A model generated the notes under the pieces. That model searched no databases. It saw only the letters and a program-made list of their open reading frames with translations, and was not told where the DNA came from. This document shows, in pieces, positions 1-8,756 of a DNA stretch of 64,000 nucleotides; positions within the stretch are counted from its first letter, which is position 1; each line of letters begins with the position of its first letter. This DNA comes from Lentilactobacillus fungorum (GTDB lineage: Bacteria > Bacillota > Bacilli > Lactobacillales > Lactobacillaceae), in contig NZ_BNJR01000010.1 in assembly GCF_016860605.1 (NCBI RefSeq), positions 1 to 64,000 on the forward strand, given 5' to 3'. A program made the position numbers and the translations under genes.

Positions 1-9
1 AGCTATAAG

Positions 10-48
10 AGTCTTCAATGGTTATTTACTGTTGAAGGCTTTTGTTTT
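10..48 (+). terminator. Terminator of a gene left of the window
   Basis: A 9-bp stem pairs 10-18 with 32-40 (one G-U pair) and is followed by a T-rich tail at 41-48. It lies upstream of the first symporter gene, so it most likely ends a plus-strand gene outside the window. Confidence 0.6.
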
Positions 49-91
49 ATATTAATATAAGTACATATTTTAATAGAATACGGGTGAAATT

Positions 92-1369
92 ATGAAGCAC
101 TATAAGGCGTATCGATTGACCTTGGGCTGGCAAATTTTGATTGGATTAGTTTTGGGGGTTATTTTTGGGATCATTTTTTATAAAAATAATACTGCCATTA
201 CAACGATGCAAAATATTGGGACGATGTTCATCAACTTAATTCAGATGATTGTGCTACCAATCGTTGTATCTTGTTTAACTGTCGGGATCGCCAGCATGGG
301 GGATATTAAGAAGCTGGGTAGAGTTGGTTTAAAAACCATCATTTATTTTGAGTTGATGACGACCATTGCCATTGCGCTTGGAATGATTGTAGCAAACGTG
401 CTTCATCCAGGGACGATGATCGACATTCATTCGCTCCACGGGTCTGATATCAGCCAATATATGGCCACCGCAAAATCCGCACAGCATACTGGAATTTGGG
501 GAACCCTATTAGGCATTATTCCAACAAATATTTTTCGTTCACTTGCTAATGGCGATATGATGCCAGTGATTTTCTTTTCTGTTTTCTTCGGTTTAGGGAT
601 TGCAGCGATTGGTGAAAAAGGACAGATTTTAATTGATGCTTTAAATGCAGTAGCAGAAGTGATGTTTAAAGTAACTAATTGGGTAATGCACGCTGCCCCA
701 ATTGGCGTTTGTGCCTTAATTGGAGTTGCTCTAGCCGAAATGGGGATTGGGGCCTTAATTCCATTAGGATACTTTGTGGCGATTGCCTACGTAACGATGG
801 CTGCCTTTATTCTAGTCATTATGGGAATTGTTGCTAAAATATTTGGCTTCAGTATTTTTGATCTCTTATTGGTTATTAAGGATGAAATTGTTCTGGCGTT
901 CTCAACCGCCAGCTCTGAAGCAGTTTTGCCAAAAATGATTGAAAAGATGGGTAAATTTGGTTCTAGTCAGGGAATTGTTTCCTTCGTAATTCCAACTGGA
1001 TATACTTTTAATTTAGATGGCTCAGCAATTTATCAATCAATCGCAGCTTTATTCTTAGCTCAGGCATATCACATTAACTTGTCGATTGGCCAACAAATTA
1101 CCTTACTGGTTGTTTTAATGATTACCTCAAAAGGGATGGCTGGCGTTCCTGGTGCTTCATTTGTTGTTTTATTGGCAACAATTTCAACGATTGGCGTTCC
1201 AGTAACCGGGTTGACATTTATTGCCGGGATTGACCGAATTGTGGATATGGGACGAACCGCTGTTAACGTAGTTGGGAATTCGCTTGCAACCGTCGTAATT
1301 GGTAAATCAGAAAAAGAGTTTGACGAAGAAAAGTCGAAAAAATACATTGCTTCATTTAAAAAACATTAA
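92..1369 (+). CDS. Dicarboxylate/amino acid:cation symporter (DAACS family)
   Basis: Membrane symporter of the GltP/GltT type, which takes up glutamate, aspartate or C4-dicarboxylates with Na+ or H+. The protein has 425 residues, the usual length. The serine-rich hairpin STASSE (271-276), the central unwound helix PTGYTFNLDGSAIY (301-314) and the last helix with Asp381 and GRTAVNVVGN (387-396) are the substrate-binding hallmarks of the family. GGGTGAAA just before the ATG serves as ribosome binding site. The gene stands alone between two terminators. The exact substrate cannot be read from the sequence. Confidence 0.93.
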   Translation: MKHYKAYRLTLGWQILIGLVLGVIFGIIFYKNNTAITTMQNIGTMFINLIQMIVLPIVVSCLTVGIASMGDIKKLGRVGLKTIIYFELMTTIAIALGMIVANVLHPGTMIDIHSLHGSDISQYMATAKSAQHTGIWGTLLGIIPTNIFRSLANGDMMPVIFFSVFFGLGIAAIGEKGQILIDALNAVAEVMFKVTNWVMHAAPIGVCALIGVALAEMGIGALIPLGYFVAIAYVTMAAFILVIMGIVAKIFGFSIFDLLLVIKDEIVLAFSTASSEAVLPKMIEKMGKFGSSQGIVSFVIPTGYTFNLDGSAIYQSIAALFLAQAYHINLSIGQQITLLVVLMITSKGMAGVPGASFVVLLATISTIGVPVTGLTFIAGIDRIVDMGRTAVNVVGNSLATVVIGKSEKEFDEEKSKKYIASFKKH

Positions 1370-1374
1370 ATTAA

Positions 1375-1406
1375 AAAGCCGCTAACGAATTTACGTTGGC
1401 GGCTTT
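1375..1406 (+). terminator. Intrinsic terminator of the DAACS symporter
   Basis: A 13-bp stem (1375-1387 with 1394-1406, one G-U pair) and a 6-base loop follow the symporter stop codon directly. The T tail is short but the stem is GC-rich. Confidence 0.8.
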
Positions 1407-1445
1407 ATGATGTTATTCGATAAGATAGCAGTCATTGTTCAAGAA

Positions 1446-1888
1446 TCAGTTTCCACCAGATTCTTGGAGGTAATGTCCCTCATAATTACTATGATTATCG
1501 TATTTATGTGTTGGCAATATATAACGATTAATCTCATTCTCCCCCAATAGTCTCCTAAAGGGTGAAGCGTTTATCGGCCGAAGTCGATTGAACACAAGTA
1601 CGTCAGTACCTATATGCTCAAAACCACTGAGAAATTGCATTAATCGAATTCCCAAAAGAGTTGACGAACCTAAACCAACGAAGACGGGAATTTTCTTGTG
1701 ATGCAGATAGCACTAAAGCCACTAAGCAAGAAACAAAACGTTTAGGCGGTCAAACTATTCATGATCTTGGGAAAATCGATTGTAACAATTTCTCGTTAAA
1801 TCAAAGCTGTGAGGGGAGTCATCACAACCGGTTTTCCCTTGGTAGACTGATGTTTCGACGCTCCAGGATCTATAAATTCTGCTGTCAT
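1446..1888 (-). pseudogene. Broken gene behind the M-box riboswitch, probably a magnesium-related membrane protein
   Basis: A good ribosome binding site (AGAGGTGAG at 1894-1902) precedes an ATG at 1888, but the frame stops after 30 codons at 1796. Further stops follow in all frames. A 69-codon open stretch (1446-1655), starting one frame away, reads as hydrophobic then polar protein (it includes LLGIRLMQFLSG), which suggests several frameshifts in one former gene. M-box riboswitches normally control Mg2+ transporters such as MgtE, CorA or MgtA, so a decayed Mg2+ transporter is the natural inference, but no family motif is recognisable. The 30-residue peptide alone is unlikely to be functional. 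Confidence 0.5.
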
Positions 1889-1920
1889 GATGCTCACCTC
1901 TTTAAAAAGTTTGATTAGAA

Positions 1921-2120
1921 TGAAAAATGTCCGGCCGCGAACGACTGGACACACAAAATAAAGCTTCGCCAGTCGTTGAGCTTTAGCACTATGTGATGTA
2001 GTTATAATAACAGCTACGTTAGTCCAAGCCTTACTCTGACCTGGACAGCTGACTCATTGGCGTTTTTCGACGTTTCTGAGCAGTAGCATTTTTCACATAG
2101 GAGCCTCACCTAACAGCCAT
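1921..2120 (-). promoter_or_regulatory. M-box (ykoK) magnesium riboswitch with terminator platform
   Basis: Read on the minus strand, the region starts with GTTAGGTGAGGCTCCTATGTG (about 2097-2117), continues with ACGCCAATGAGTCAGCTG and ends with TAGTGCTAAAGCTCAACGA (about 1972-1990). These are the conserved blocks of the M-box aptamer that senses Mg2+ and lowers expression of Mg2+ transporters. The expression platform is visible. A hairpin at 1926-1951 has a 10-bp stem (one mismatch, one G-U) capped by TTCG and followed by TTTTT, which is an intrinsic terminator. Its 5' arm can instead pair with AACGACTGG at the aptamer 3' end, giving the antiterminator. The gene it should control (1888 downwards) is broken. 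Confidence 0.92.
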
Positions 2121-2181
2121 ATTCAATTTTCATTCCATAAGGTATCCTATCATATCCAAAAGATGGTTGCAAGGATAAAGA

Positions 2182-3696
2182 TTACATATCCATTCCAGGA
2201 ATATGGAGGTCTGACACTTTGACGCCGCGCTCTTTGGCAAACGCATTCATCAAGGTTGTCATGTCCATCAGTTGATATTTCTTAGGGTGATCAGGATCGT
2301 AGACCTCAAATTGCGCCATCATACCGCCATCTTCGTGCTCAATGATATGGCAGTGATTCATATAAACGCCAAGGTGTTCGAACCAAACCTTTAAGCGAAC
2401 CGTTTCTCCCGGGTTAACCCCAACAGTATCTTTTAAACCATTCTCGTTTGGATAAGGGGCATGACCGTTTCTAGAAATGACTCGGAACTGGGTGCCATGC
2501 ATGTGATAAGGATGGACCATGCCCGAAGCTTTATCATTTGTATTAGAAATATCCCAATATTCAACTTTGCCAACTTGTTGCCGGTCATCAATTCGTTGCA
2601 TATCGAACTTTTGATTATTGATCATGACTTCTTCATCCATTCCAGACATGACTACTTGATGGACAGGAGCATTGGCAGTCACTTCGGGATCAGGGATATC
2701 AACTAAGTGATTGGGAAGCTTGGTGTGATCTGGGGCAAATTCATGAATTCTAAAGTGGGCAATTGGGATATCGTCAGAATAAAGCGTCACCACATCGCCT
2801 GGCTTGTAGCCGCTAAAGTCAACGATCACTTCAGCCCGTTCAGCGCAGGTAAGCATCAAGTGGGTGAAATCGACAGGTTCCGGTAGCACACCACCATCTG
2901 AGGCAATCTGGGTAAACTTTAAATCATTGCTAAAATGAAGGCGCCACTCCCGTCGGTTGGCACCATCTAGCAACCGGAGCCGCAATCGCTGTGTAGTAAC
3001 ATCAAAATATGGATTAACGGTTCCATTAATGAGTGGGGTAGGCCCTTGAACGCCATCGGGATCATAGTCAGCTAAGTAGTCCCACTGATTATTTTCATGG
3101 AAGCGGCGATCTTGTAAAATCAACGGGATATCATCGATACCATAATGGTGAGGAAACGGCAGTTTGTCTTCGACGGCATCTTTGACAACCACCATGGTTG
3201 CCAGGCCCTTCCAGACTTGTTCAGCTGTTGATGGGCATGGGTGCGCGTGAAGCCAAAGGGTTGCTGCTGGTTGATGGCACTTGAATTGAATTTCGGTACT
3301 TTCTCCTGGATAAACTGGCGCATGACAGCCGCCATCGGTGACAGGACCAGGAACGTTTAGTCCATGCCAATGGAAAGTTGTTAATTCTGGTAAGTCATTT
3401 TTTAAGGTAATGTGAATGGTCTTGCCATTTTTGAAAAGAATGGTCTTACCAAGTAACGGTGCATTGAATCCCCAAGTCTCTGTTTTGGCCCCGGGAAGTA
3501 ACTGAACCTCACCAGCCTGGGCAGTGACCGTGTAGTACATATCACTTGCCGTTTCTTTGTCAGGCTTGAGGAGCTCTGGAATTCTAAGCGGTTGTTGAGG
3601 TGTCGTTGGCTCGACTAGTGGCACGTAGCCACCATCGTGGGTGTTATAAGCAGGCTCATCAAAAAAATAATCTGTATAAACTTTTCTGTTTGACAT
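2182..3696 (-). CDS. Multicopper oxidase (laccase/bilirubin-oxidase type)
   Basis: Copper enzyme that oxidises phenols, amines or metal ions and reduces O2 to water. All four copper-binding blocks are present: HWH (109-111), HAH (150-152), HPYHMH (395-400) and HCHIIEHEDGGM (448-459), with Met459 as the expected type-1 axial ligand. The arrangement matches three-cupredoxin enzymes such as CotA. There is no signal peptide or Tat motif at the N terminus, so a cytoplasmic location is inferred. Related laccases of lactobacilli are known to degrade biogenic amines. The ATG has AAAGGA about 11 bases upstream. The gene appears monocistronic. Confidence 0.93.
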   Translation of the reverse strand: MSNRKVYTDYFFDEPAYNTHDGGYVPLVEPTTPQQPLRIPELLKPDKETASDMYYTVTAQAGEVQLLPGAKTETWGFNAPLLGKTILFKNGKTIHITLKNDLPELTTFHWHGLNVPGPVTDGGCHAPVYPGESTEIQFKCHQPAATLWLHAHPCPSTAEQVWKGLATMVVVKDAVEDKLPFPHHYGIDDIPLILQDRRFHENNQWDYLADYDPDGVQGPTPLINGTVNPYFDVTTQRLRLRLLDGANRREWRLHFSNDLKFTQIASDGGVLPEPVDFTHLMLTCAERAEVIVDFSGYKPGDVVTLYSDDIPIAHFRIHEFAPDHTKLPNHLVDIPDPEVTANAPVHQVVMSGMDEEVMINNQKFDMQRIDDRQQVGKVEYWDISNTNDKASGMVHPYHMHGTQFRVISRNGHAPYPNENGLKDTVGVNPGETVRLKVWFEHLGVYMNHCHIIEHEDGGMMAQFEVYDPDHPKKYQLMDMTTLMNAFAKERGVKVSDLHIPGMDM

Positions 3697-3801
3697 AATA
3701 TCCGCATCCTTTGATTATTTTGGATTCACTTTTATCATACTACTAAATTAGACTATGCCCTAATATTTGTGGCATAATAGGATTATGGAGGAGGTGGCAC
3801 T

Positions 3802-4146
3802 GTGGCAAACATCGTATCAATCGATAAGCTAGACGAAACAGCGACCAAAAAAGCAATTCAAGATTTTATTGACTTTTATCTAAGATGGCTAAAGAAAAAT
3901 GATCTTGAAATTCTAGCCGAATATAAAGTTGACTATTATTTGGCAGATATTAATCATTTTGTTTTTGAAAATCAGGCCTTTACTCCCGAACAAATGAGAG
4001 CGGACTTGTATAAGGATCGTGGCCAAGATATTAAGCACGTAATTTCGGTGATTAATCCCGACTATGATGCTGAAGGCCATTTGATGGCTGGATCATGGGA
4101 TCAGTGGTATGAAGATAAGTTCAACCAAATTAGCGTTCGTGACTAG
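3802..4146 (+). CDS. Hypothetical protein, 114 residues
   Basis: Not recognised. The start is a GTG with an exceptionally strong ribosome binding site (GGAGGAGGTGG, 3787-3797). The protein is soluble and acidic, rich in Asp, Tyr and Trp, with helical heptad-like stretches in the first half and no signal peptide or membrane segment. It is transcribed divergently from the multicopper oxidase across about 105 bases, but nothing links the two functionally. Confidence 0.7.
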   Translation: MANIVSIDKLDETATKKAIQDFIDFYLRWLKKNDLEILAEYKVDYYLADINHFVFENQAFTPEQMRADLYKDRGQDIKHVISVINPDYDAEGHLMAGSWDQWYEDKFNQISVRD

Positions 4147-4363
4147 TCATTTCAATATACTTTCAATTTGGAATTTGCTATTATGAAGTTAATGAACTTG
4201 CAGGTTAGTTATATAAAATAATCACCTGCATACAATCATTCCCAGCAAAAATTTGGCTTCAAGAGTTTTTGCTGGGGCAGACTGATGCTTCGATGGCTGC
4301 ATTTACGCGCCTAGCTTACTCGGCGGTTATGAGCGTTCACTTTATATGTAAGGAGGGATTTTC

Positions 4364-4609
4364 GTGGCTAAAGGAAAGACTAAACAATCCAAGCAAAGAA
4401 TTAGTCAACAACCGTTGCATTATCGGACTGGTGTCGATGTTCATCAAATGGTGATTAATAAGTCGGTAATGGCCTTAAAAGTACCGACAGTGATTGCCCA
4501 AAAGAAGGCACAGGGGCTATTATCCAAAGCCATGGATGATGGAATCACCCCTTACTACCTTAAGCAGGAAACCCTTGATCGACTGAGTGGCATGACACAC
4601 CACGAATAA
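4364..4609 (+). CDS. Small basic hypothetical protein, 81 residues
   Basis: Not recognised. A GTG start follows the near-perfect ribosome binding site AAGGAGGG (4350-4357). The N terminus is very basic (KGKTKQSKQR), then a mixed helical region follows. No membrane segment is seen. A terminator follows. The upstream 217 bases hold two inverted repeats without T tails: 4199-4229 (7-bp arms) and 4241-4276 (11-bp arms CCCAGCAAAAA/TTTTTGCTGGG). Confidence 0.65.
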   Translation: MAKGKTKQSKQRISQQPLHYRTGVDVHQMVINKSVMALKVPTVIAQKKAQGLLSKAMDDGITPYYLKQETLDRLSGMTHHE

Positions 4610-4629
4610 TTAAATACCTGAAATTTTAG

Positions 4630-4671
4630 CGGGAACTGATGATAACTAAGTGGTTGTCACCGGTTCTTTTT
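4630..4671 (+). terminator. Terminator after the 81-residue protein gene
   Basis: An imperfect stem (about 14 bp with one mismatch and G-U pairs) ends in GGTTC followed by TTTTT. A second short hairpin with a T tail (4761-4780) lies further down, before the oxidoreductase gene. Confidence 0.6.
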
Positions 4672-4841
4672 CGTTAATTTGGAAGAAAACGAAGTAGATA
4701 GTTTAGTGATAGACAACCCCATTGAACCCCGTTGCAACATGCGAAACCAAGCGAGAAGCGGCAACACTTTAGTTGCTTTTTACGCCGATTTAAGATAATC
4801 TGATATCATACTTACAAAAGATAAGCGGTGGGAGGAAGCAT

Positions 4842-5894
4842 ATGGTTAACGTAGATAAATTACAGTTTGGTCTCGAAACTTTTGGAGACATTGTTGCCAA
4901 AGAAGATGGTGAATTGTTGACAGCCGGCCAATCAATTCGCCAAATCGTCAAGGAAGGCGAGCTAGCTGATAAGCTGGGGATTGATGTGATTGGAGTTGGT
5001 GAACATCATCGCCCCGATTACAGCGTCTCCAGTCCAGAAGTTGTGTTAGGGGCCATCGCTTCGGTTACGAAGCAAATTAAATTGGCAACGGCCGTTACCG
5101 TTCTCAGCTCAGATAACCCAGTGCGGGTGTATGAACGGTTTGCGACTCTCGAAGGCCTTTCGCAAGGCCGCGCGCAAGTGATGCTTGGCCGCGGATCGTT
5201 TACGGAGTCGTTTCCACTCTTTGGATACGATTTGATTGATTATGATGATTTATTCAACGAAAAGCTTGAAATGTATAGCCAACTGATTAAAGAAAAGCCA
5301 ATTACGTGGGATGGCAAGTTTACCCAGTCCCTGAAGGATCAAGACGTTTATCCAAAGACTGACTATGATGGCTTGGAAACATATATCGGTATCGGTGGGT
5401 CACCAGAGTCAATCATTCGGGCGGCCCGGTATGGCTATAAAGTAATTTTGGCGATCATCGGCGGCCAAGCGGATCGATTTGTCCCATACTTGGATCTATA
5501 TAAAAAAGCCGCTGCGCAATACAACATGCCAGTCTATCCAGTTGCGGTTCACTCCCATGGCTTTATTGCTGACGATGAGGATGAAGCTGTTGAAGTTGCT
5601 TGGAAAAATATTAAGGCTAATTTTGATCGAATTGGCCTCACCCGCGGCTGGGCACCAATGAGTCGAGAGCAATTTGATGGCGAAACTCAGTCGGGTTCTT
5701 TTTACGTTGGTAATCCAGAACACGTTGCCCAGCGAATTGCCCGAACAATTAACTTACTTGACTTAGGTCGTTTTGATCTGGTTTATGGGGCTGGCAATCA
5801 AACTGCTGCTCAGCGCGAGCGGATGATTGAGCTTTATGGGACGAAAGTGATTCCGCGCGTTAAGGAAATCCTATCCGGGGAGGCGGTTGCATGA
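4842..5894 (+). CDS. Luciferase-like (LLM class) flavin-dependent oxidoreductase
   Basis: Predicted FMN-dependent oxidoreductase with the bacterial-luciferase TIM-barrel fold, 350 residues. Typical family blocks are IGVGEHHRPDY near residue 50, the strand-and-loop LATAVTVLSSDNP around 85 and the MLGRGSFTESFPLFGYD block around 115-130. The start has GGTGGGAGGAAG upstream. Its stop codon overlaps the next start (ATGA), so it is translationally coupled to a dinucleotide-binding partner that could supply reduced cofactor. The substrate is unknown; many lactobacilli carry such genes without assigned function. Confidence 0.88.
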   Translation: MVNVDKLQFGLETFGDIVAKEDGELLTAGQSIRQIVKEGELADKLGIDVIGVGEHHRPDYSVSSPEVVLGAIASVTKQIKLATAVTVLSSDNPVRVYERFATLEGLSQGRAQVMLGRGSFTESFPLFGYDLIDYDDLFNEKLEMYSQLIKEKPITWDGKFTQSLKDQDVYPKTDYDGLETYIGIGGSPESIIRAARYGYKVILAIIGGQADRFVPYLDLYKKAAAQYNMPVYPVAVHSHGFIADDEDEAVEVAWKNIKANFDRIGLTRGWAPMSREQFDGETQSGSFYVGNPEHVAQRIARTINLLDLGRFDLVYGAGNQTAAQRERMIELYGTKVIPRVKEILSGEAVA

Positions 5895-6574
5895 GTGAGA
5901 TTAAAACGGTTGGGATCATAGGTGCTGGTAAAGTTGGTATCGTCTTGGCCCAATTGGCACTTGCAGCCGGCTATCATGTCCGAATTTCTGGTTCCGGATC
6001 AGTTCAAAAAATTGCGTTGACCATTAGTACGTTGGCACCGGGGGCGACGCCGGCGACTAATCAAGGCGTCGTTAGTAAAAGCGATTTGATTATTTTGGCA
6101 ATCCCGCTCAGTCGCTATAAAAATATTCCTGCCAAGCTGCTTAAAGGGAAGTTAGTGATTGATGCAATGAATTACTGGTGGGAGACGGATGGAATTAGAG
6201 AAGAAGTGTTAGACCCGTCGTCAACGTCCAGTGAGCAGGTTCAACAGTATTTCAATAAGAGTACAATTGTCAAAACATTCAACCACATGGGCTACCACAA
6301 CCTCCAAGAAGAGGCCAAAGCAGCTGGCGAGGCTAATCGAAAGGCATTATTCGTAACTGGTGATAACCATGAAGCCGTTGATCAAGTAGCGCAATTTGTG
6401 AATACGATGGGATTTGATACGGTGCGGCATTACCGATTAGCGGATGGGATTATGACCGAGCCCGGCAGCGAATTGTTTGGGGCCAGCTTGACCCAACCTG
6501 ATTTACAAAATGTGATTGATCATTTTGATGAAACGGAATTTGGCCAGAAGATTAAGGCGGAAAAAGGTGCTTAG
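5891..6574 (+). CDS. NADP-binding oxidoreductase, F420-reductase-like (NPD/F420 family)
   Basis: Rossmann-fold protein of 227 residues resembling NADPH:F420 oxidoreductases and the N-terminal domain of ketopantoate and pyrroline reductases. The dinucleotide motif GIIGAGKVGIVLAQLA is at residues 8-23; ILAIPLSRYKNIP and the VIDAMNYWW block are typical of the family. It starts within the stop codon of the luciferase-like gene (4-base overlap ATGA), implying coupled translation and a shared reaction. Lactobacilli are not known to make F420, so the partner cofactor is probably FMN or another acceptor (inference). Confidence 0.85.
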   Translation: MSEIKTVGIIGAGKVGIVLAQLALAAGYHVRISGSGSVQKIALTISTLAPGATPATNQGVVSKSDLIILAIPLSRYKNIPAKLLKGKLVIDAMNYWWETDGIREEVLDPSSTSSEQVQQYFNKSTIVKTFNHMGYHNLQEEAKAAGEANRKALFVTGDNHEAVDQVAQFVNTMGFDTVRHYRLADGIMTEPGSELFGASLTQPDLQNVIDHFDETEFGQKIKAEKGA

Positions 6575-6836
6575 TTTTTTGACAAACAAGCAACTTTGAT
6601 CACGGGGATGTACGCCTTCTTGGGTAGACAAGCAAATAATTAAAGCTGGTTTACTTAGGAAGGATGAGGCCTGGATTGGGAAGTGCTTCTGATTGGGCTG
6701 GTCAAGGGAGTAAAGTGGAAATTGAAGGAATTCAGCTTTATTATGGTAATGCCACAGTTGCCAAGCATTTAAAACCCGACAAGAGTTATCTTTACCAATC
6801 CCCAGAAACTCAATTTTAGCTAAACAAGTTCTTACT

Positions 6837-6883
6837 AAAAGAGCTCTAAATTAACGGATTTCTGTTAGTTTAGAGCTCTTTTT
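6837..6883 (+). terminator. Strong intrinsic terminator
   Basis: Arms AAAAGAGCTCTAAATTAACG and the T-rich partner at 6863-6883 form a stem of about 19 bp with G-U pairs and a 6-base loop, ending in TTTTT. It closes the oxidoreductase operon or the remnant at 6664-6819. Confidence 0.8.
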
Positions 6884-7070
6884 CTAATTTTGAGGTTTCA
6901 ATAAGGCAATTGCTTACTTTCCAAAATCTGGATAGTACTCCTGCTTGCTAGCTGCTTGGCAGATTGGATCACTGTACATGCCTATTTGCAGCCATTGTAA
7001 TTTGATAAATTACTATTTTGTTTGTAAGTAGCTAACACTGCTTACTAATGACCAGCTTTTCCGCCTAACC

Positions 7071-7114
7071 AAAAAATAAGGATTGATATGCAAACTCGCA
7101 CACCAATCCCTATT
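7071..7114 (-). terminator. Terminator of gnd
   Basis: On the minus strand, arms at 7104-7114 and 7075-7085 (AATAGGGATTG / CAATCCTTATT) form an 11-bp stem with one mismatch, followed by TTTTTT. It lies just past the gnd stop codon. Confidence 0.75.
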
Positions 7115-7155
7115 ATTTTATTAATGCTCAAAAGCAAACTAGCTTAAAGAGCACT

Positions 7156-8589
7156 CTATTGTTCTTCATACCAAGTGTAATGGAAGTTTCCTGGGCGATC
7201 GACACGTTCATAGGTATGAGCACCGAAGTAGTCACGTTGAGCTTGCAATAAGTTTGCGGGAACAACTTCTGAACGGTATGAATCGTAGTAAGAAACGGCA
7301 GCAGCCAATGATGGTACTGGTACGCCGGCCTTAGTAGCCAATGCAACCACGTCACGAGCTGATTCTTGATACTTCTTGCAGATATCAGTGAAGTAAGGGT
7401 CAAGCAATAAGTTTTGAAGATCTGGGTTTTTGTCGTAAGCATCGGTGATGTTTTGCAAGAAACGAGCCCGGATAATGCAGCCGGCACGCCAAATCTTGGC
7501 CATTTCGCCTAACTTGATATCCCACTTGTATTGATCTGAAGCAGCCTTTAATTGGTCAAAGCCTTGAGCATAACTCATCACTTTACCAAAGTAGAGGGCT
7601 TCTCTGACCTTTTCAACCAATTCCTTCTTATCGAAGTCAACGTCAGCTTTAGGCTTTGGTAACACCTTAGAAGCGGCAACCCGGTCCTTTTTGAACATTG
7701 AAATGAATCGGGCATAAACGGCTTCGGTAATGACTGATTGGTCGATGCCAATTTCAAGGGCATCTTGTGAACTCCACTTACCGGTTCCTTTGTTAGCACC
7801 CCGGTCAAGGATCATGTCAACGATTGGCTTAGTCTTATCGTCGCCTAAATCATCTTTGTGAGTCAAGATATCAGCGGTGATTTCGATTAAGTAACTGTCA
7901 AGTTCACCCTTGTTCCAGTCTTTGTAAATGTCAGCTAATTCATCGACGTTATAGCCAGCGAGGTTTCGTAAAATATTGTAACTTTCGTCGATTAACTCTT
8001 CGTCACCATATTCGATACCGTTGTGGACCATCTTAACGTAGTGGCCAGCACCATTCGGGCCAATGTAGGTAACACATGGTTCGCCATCAGCAGGCGCCTT
8101 GGCAGCGATTTGCTTCAAAATTGGTTCTACCAACTCATAAGCTTCTTTTTGGCCACCTGGCATCAATGAAGGGCCTTGCAGAGCACCAAGTTCACCACCT
8201 GAAACCCCCATGCCGATAAAGTTGATTCCTGATTTATCAAGGCGGGCGTTTCTAGCCATGGTATCGTGGAAGTTTGTGTTACCACCGTCGATTAAAACAT
8301 CACCCTTGTCGAGTAATGGTAATAATTCATCAATAACGGCGTCAGTTGGCTTACCAGCCTTAACCATCATGACAATTCGACGAGGGGTTTCAAGAGACTG
8401 AACAAAGTCCTCAATCGTATAGCTAGGAACCAGTTTTTTGTCTCCATGATCCTTCATTACTTCTTCGGTCTTGGCACCGGTACGGTTAAAGATACCTACT
8501 GTATAACCGCGGCTTTCAATGTTAAGGGCTAAATTCTTGCCCATAACGGCCATTCCGACGACTCCGATATTTGCTTTTTGATCAGACAT
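7156..8589 (-). CDS. gnd: 6-phosphogluconate dehydrogenase, decarboxylating, NADP type
   Basis: Oxidatively decarboxylates 6-phosphogluconate to ribulose 5-phosphate and makes NADPH; in this heterofermenter it links zwf to phosphoketolase. It has 477 residues, the usual length of the long dimeric form. The nucleotide-binding loop is GVVGMAVMG (9-17) with Asn35-Arg36-Thr37 at the ribose position, the pattern of NADP enzymes. The catalytic block [20 protein letters not shown] contains the active-site Lys and Asn. It lies 167 bases downstream of zwf on the same strand. A second, NAD-type enzyme starts at 63266. Confidence 0.97.
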   Translation of the reverse strand: MSDQKANIGVVGMAVMGKNLALNIESRGYTVGIFNRTGAKTEEVMKDHGDKKLVPSYTIEDFVQSLETPRRIVMMVKAGKPTDAVIDELLPLLDKGDVLIDGGNTNFHDTMARNARLDKSGINFIGMGVSGGELGALQGPSLMPGGQKEAYELVEPILKQIAAKAPADGEPCVTYIGPNGAGHYVKMVHNGIEYGDEELIDESYNILRNLAGYNVDELADIYKDWNKGELDSYLIEITADILTHKDDLGDDKTKPIVDMILDRGANKGTGKWSSQDALEIGIDQSVITEAVYARFISMFKKDRVAASKVLPKPKADVDFDKKELVEKVREALYFGKVMSYAQGFDQLKAASDQYKWDIKLGEMAKIWRAGCIIRARFLQNITDAYDKNPDLQNLLLDPYFTDICKKYQESARDVVALATKAGVPVPSLAAAVSYYDSYRSEVVPANLLQAQRDYFGAHTYERVDRPGNFHYTWYEEQ

Positions 8590-8756
8590 TTAAAAACCAT
8601 CCTTTTCTTTTAAGAATTACGACACAATACTACACCGATAGTGTACCATCTCACAATCATAAAGTGAACAAAAAAGCACGTTAGAGTAGGAATTTGTTCA
8701 AATAAGTTGAAAGATTGTGAAAACAAATGGCTTGATTTTGAAAAACATTTTCATGG

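Larger units (their letters stand above)
6575..7155. other. Gene-poor stretch with decayed coding fragments
   Basis: Apart from the two terminators listed separately, this stretch holds two protein-like fragments. On the plus strand 6664-6819 reads 51 codons (includes GQGSKVEIEGIQLYYGNATV) without a properly spaced ribosome binding site. On the minus strand 6914-7009 reads 31 codons ending in KQEYYPDFGK without any start. Both look like remains of lost genes. I cannot name their families. Confidence 0.4.

Noticed and set aside
1661-1918. Plus-strand open frame of 85 codons
   Set aside because: No ribosome binding site, and the opposite strand contains the M-box-controlled gene remnant with a good start.
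4269-4454. Plus-strand open frame of 61 codons
   Set aside because: Overlaps the better supported 81-codon gene and lacks a ribosome binding site.
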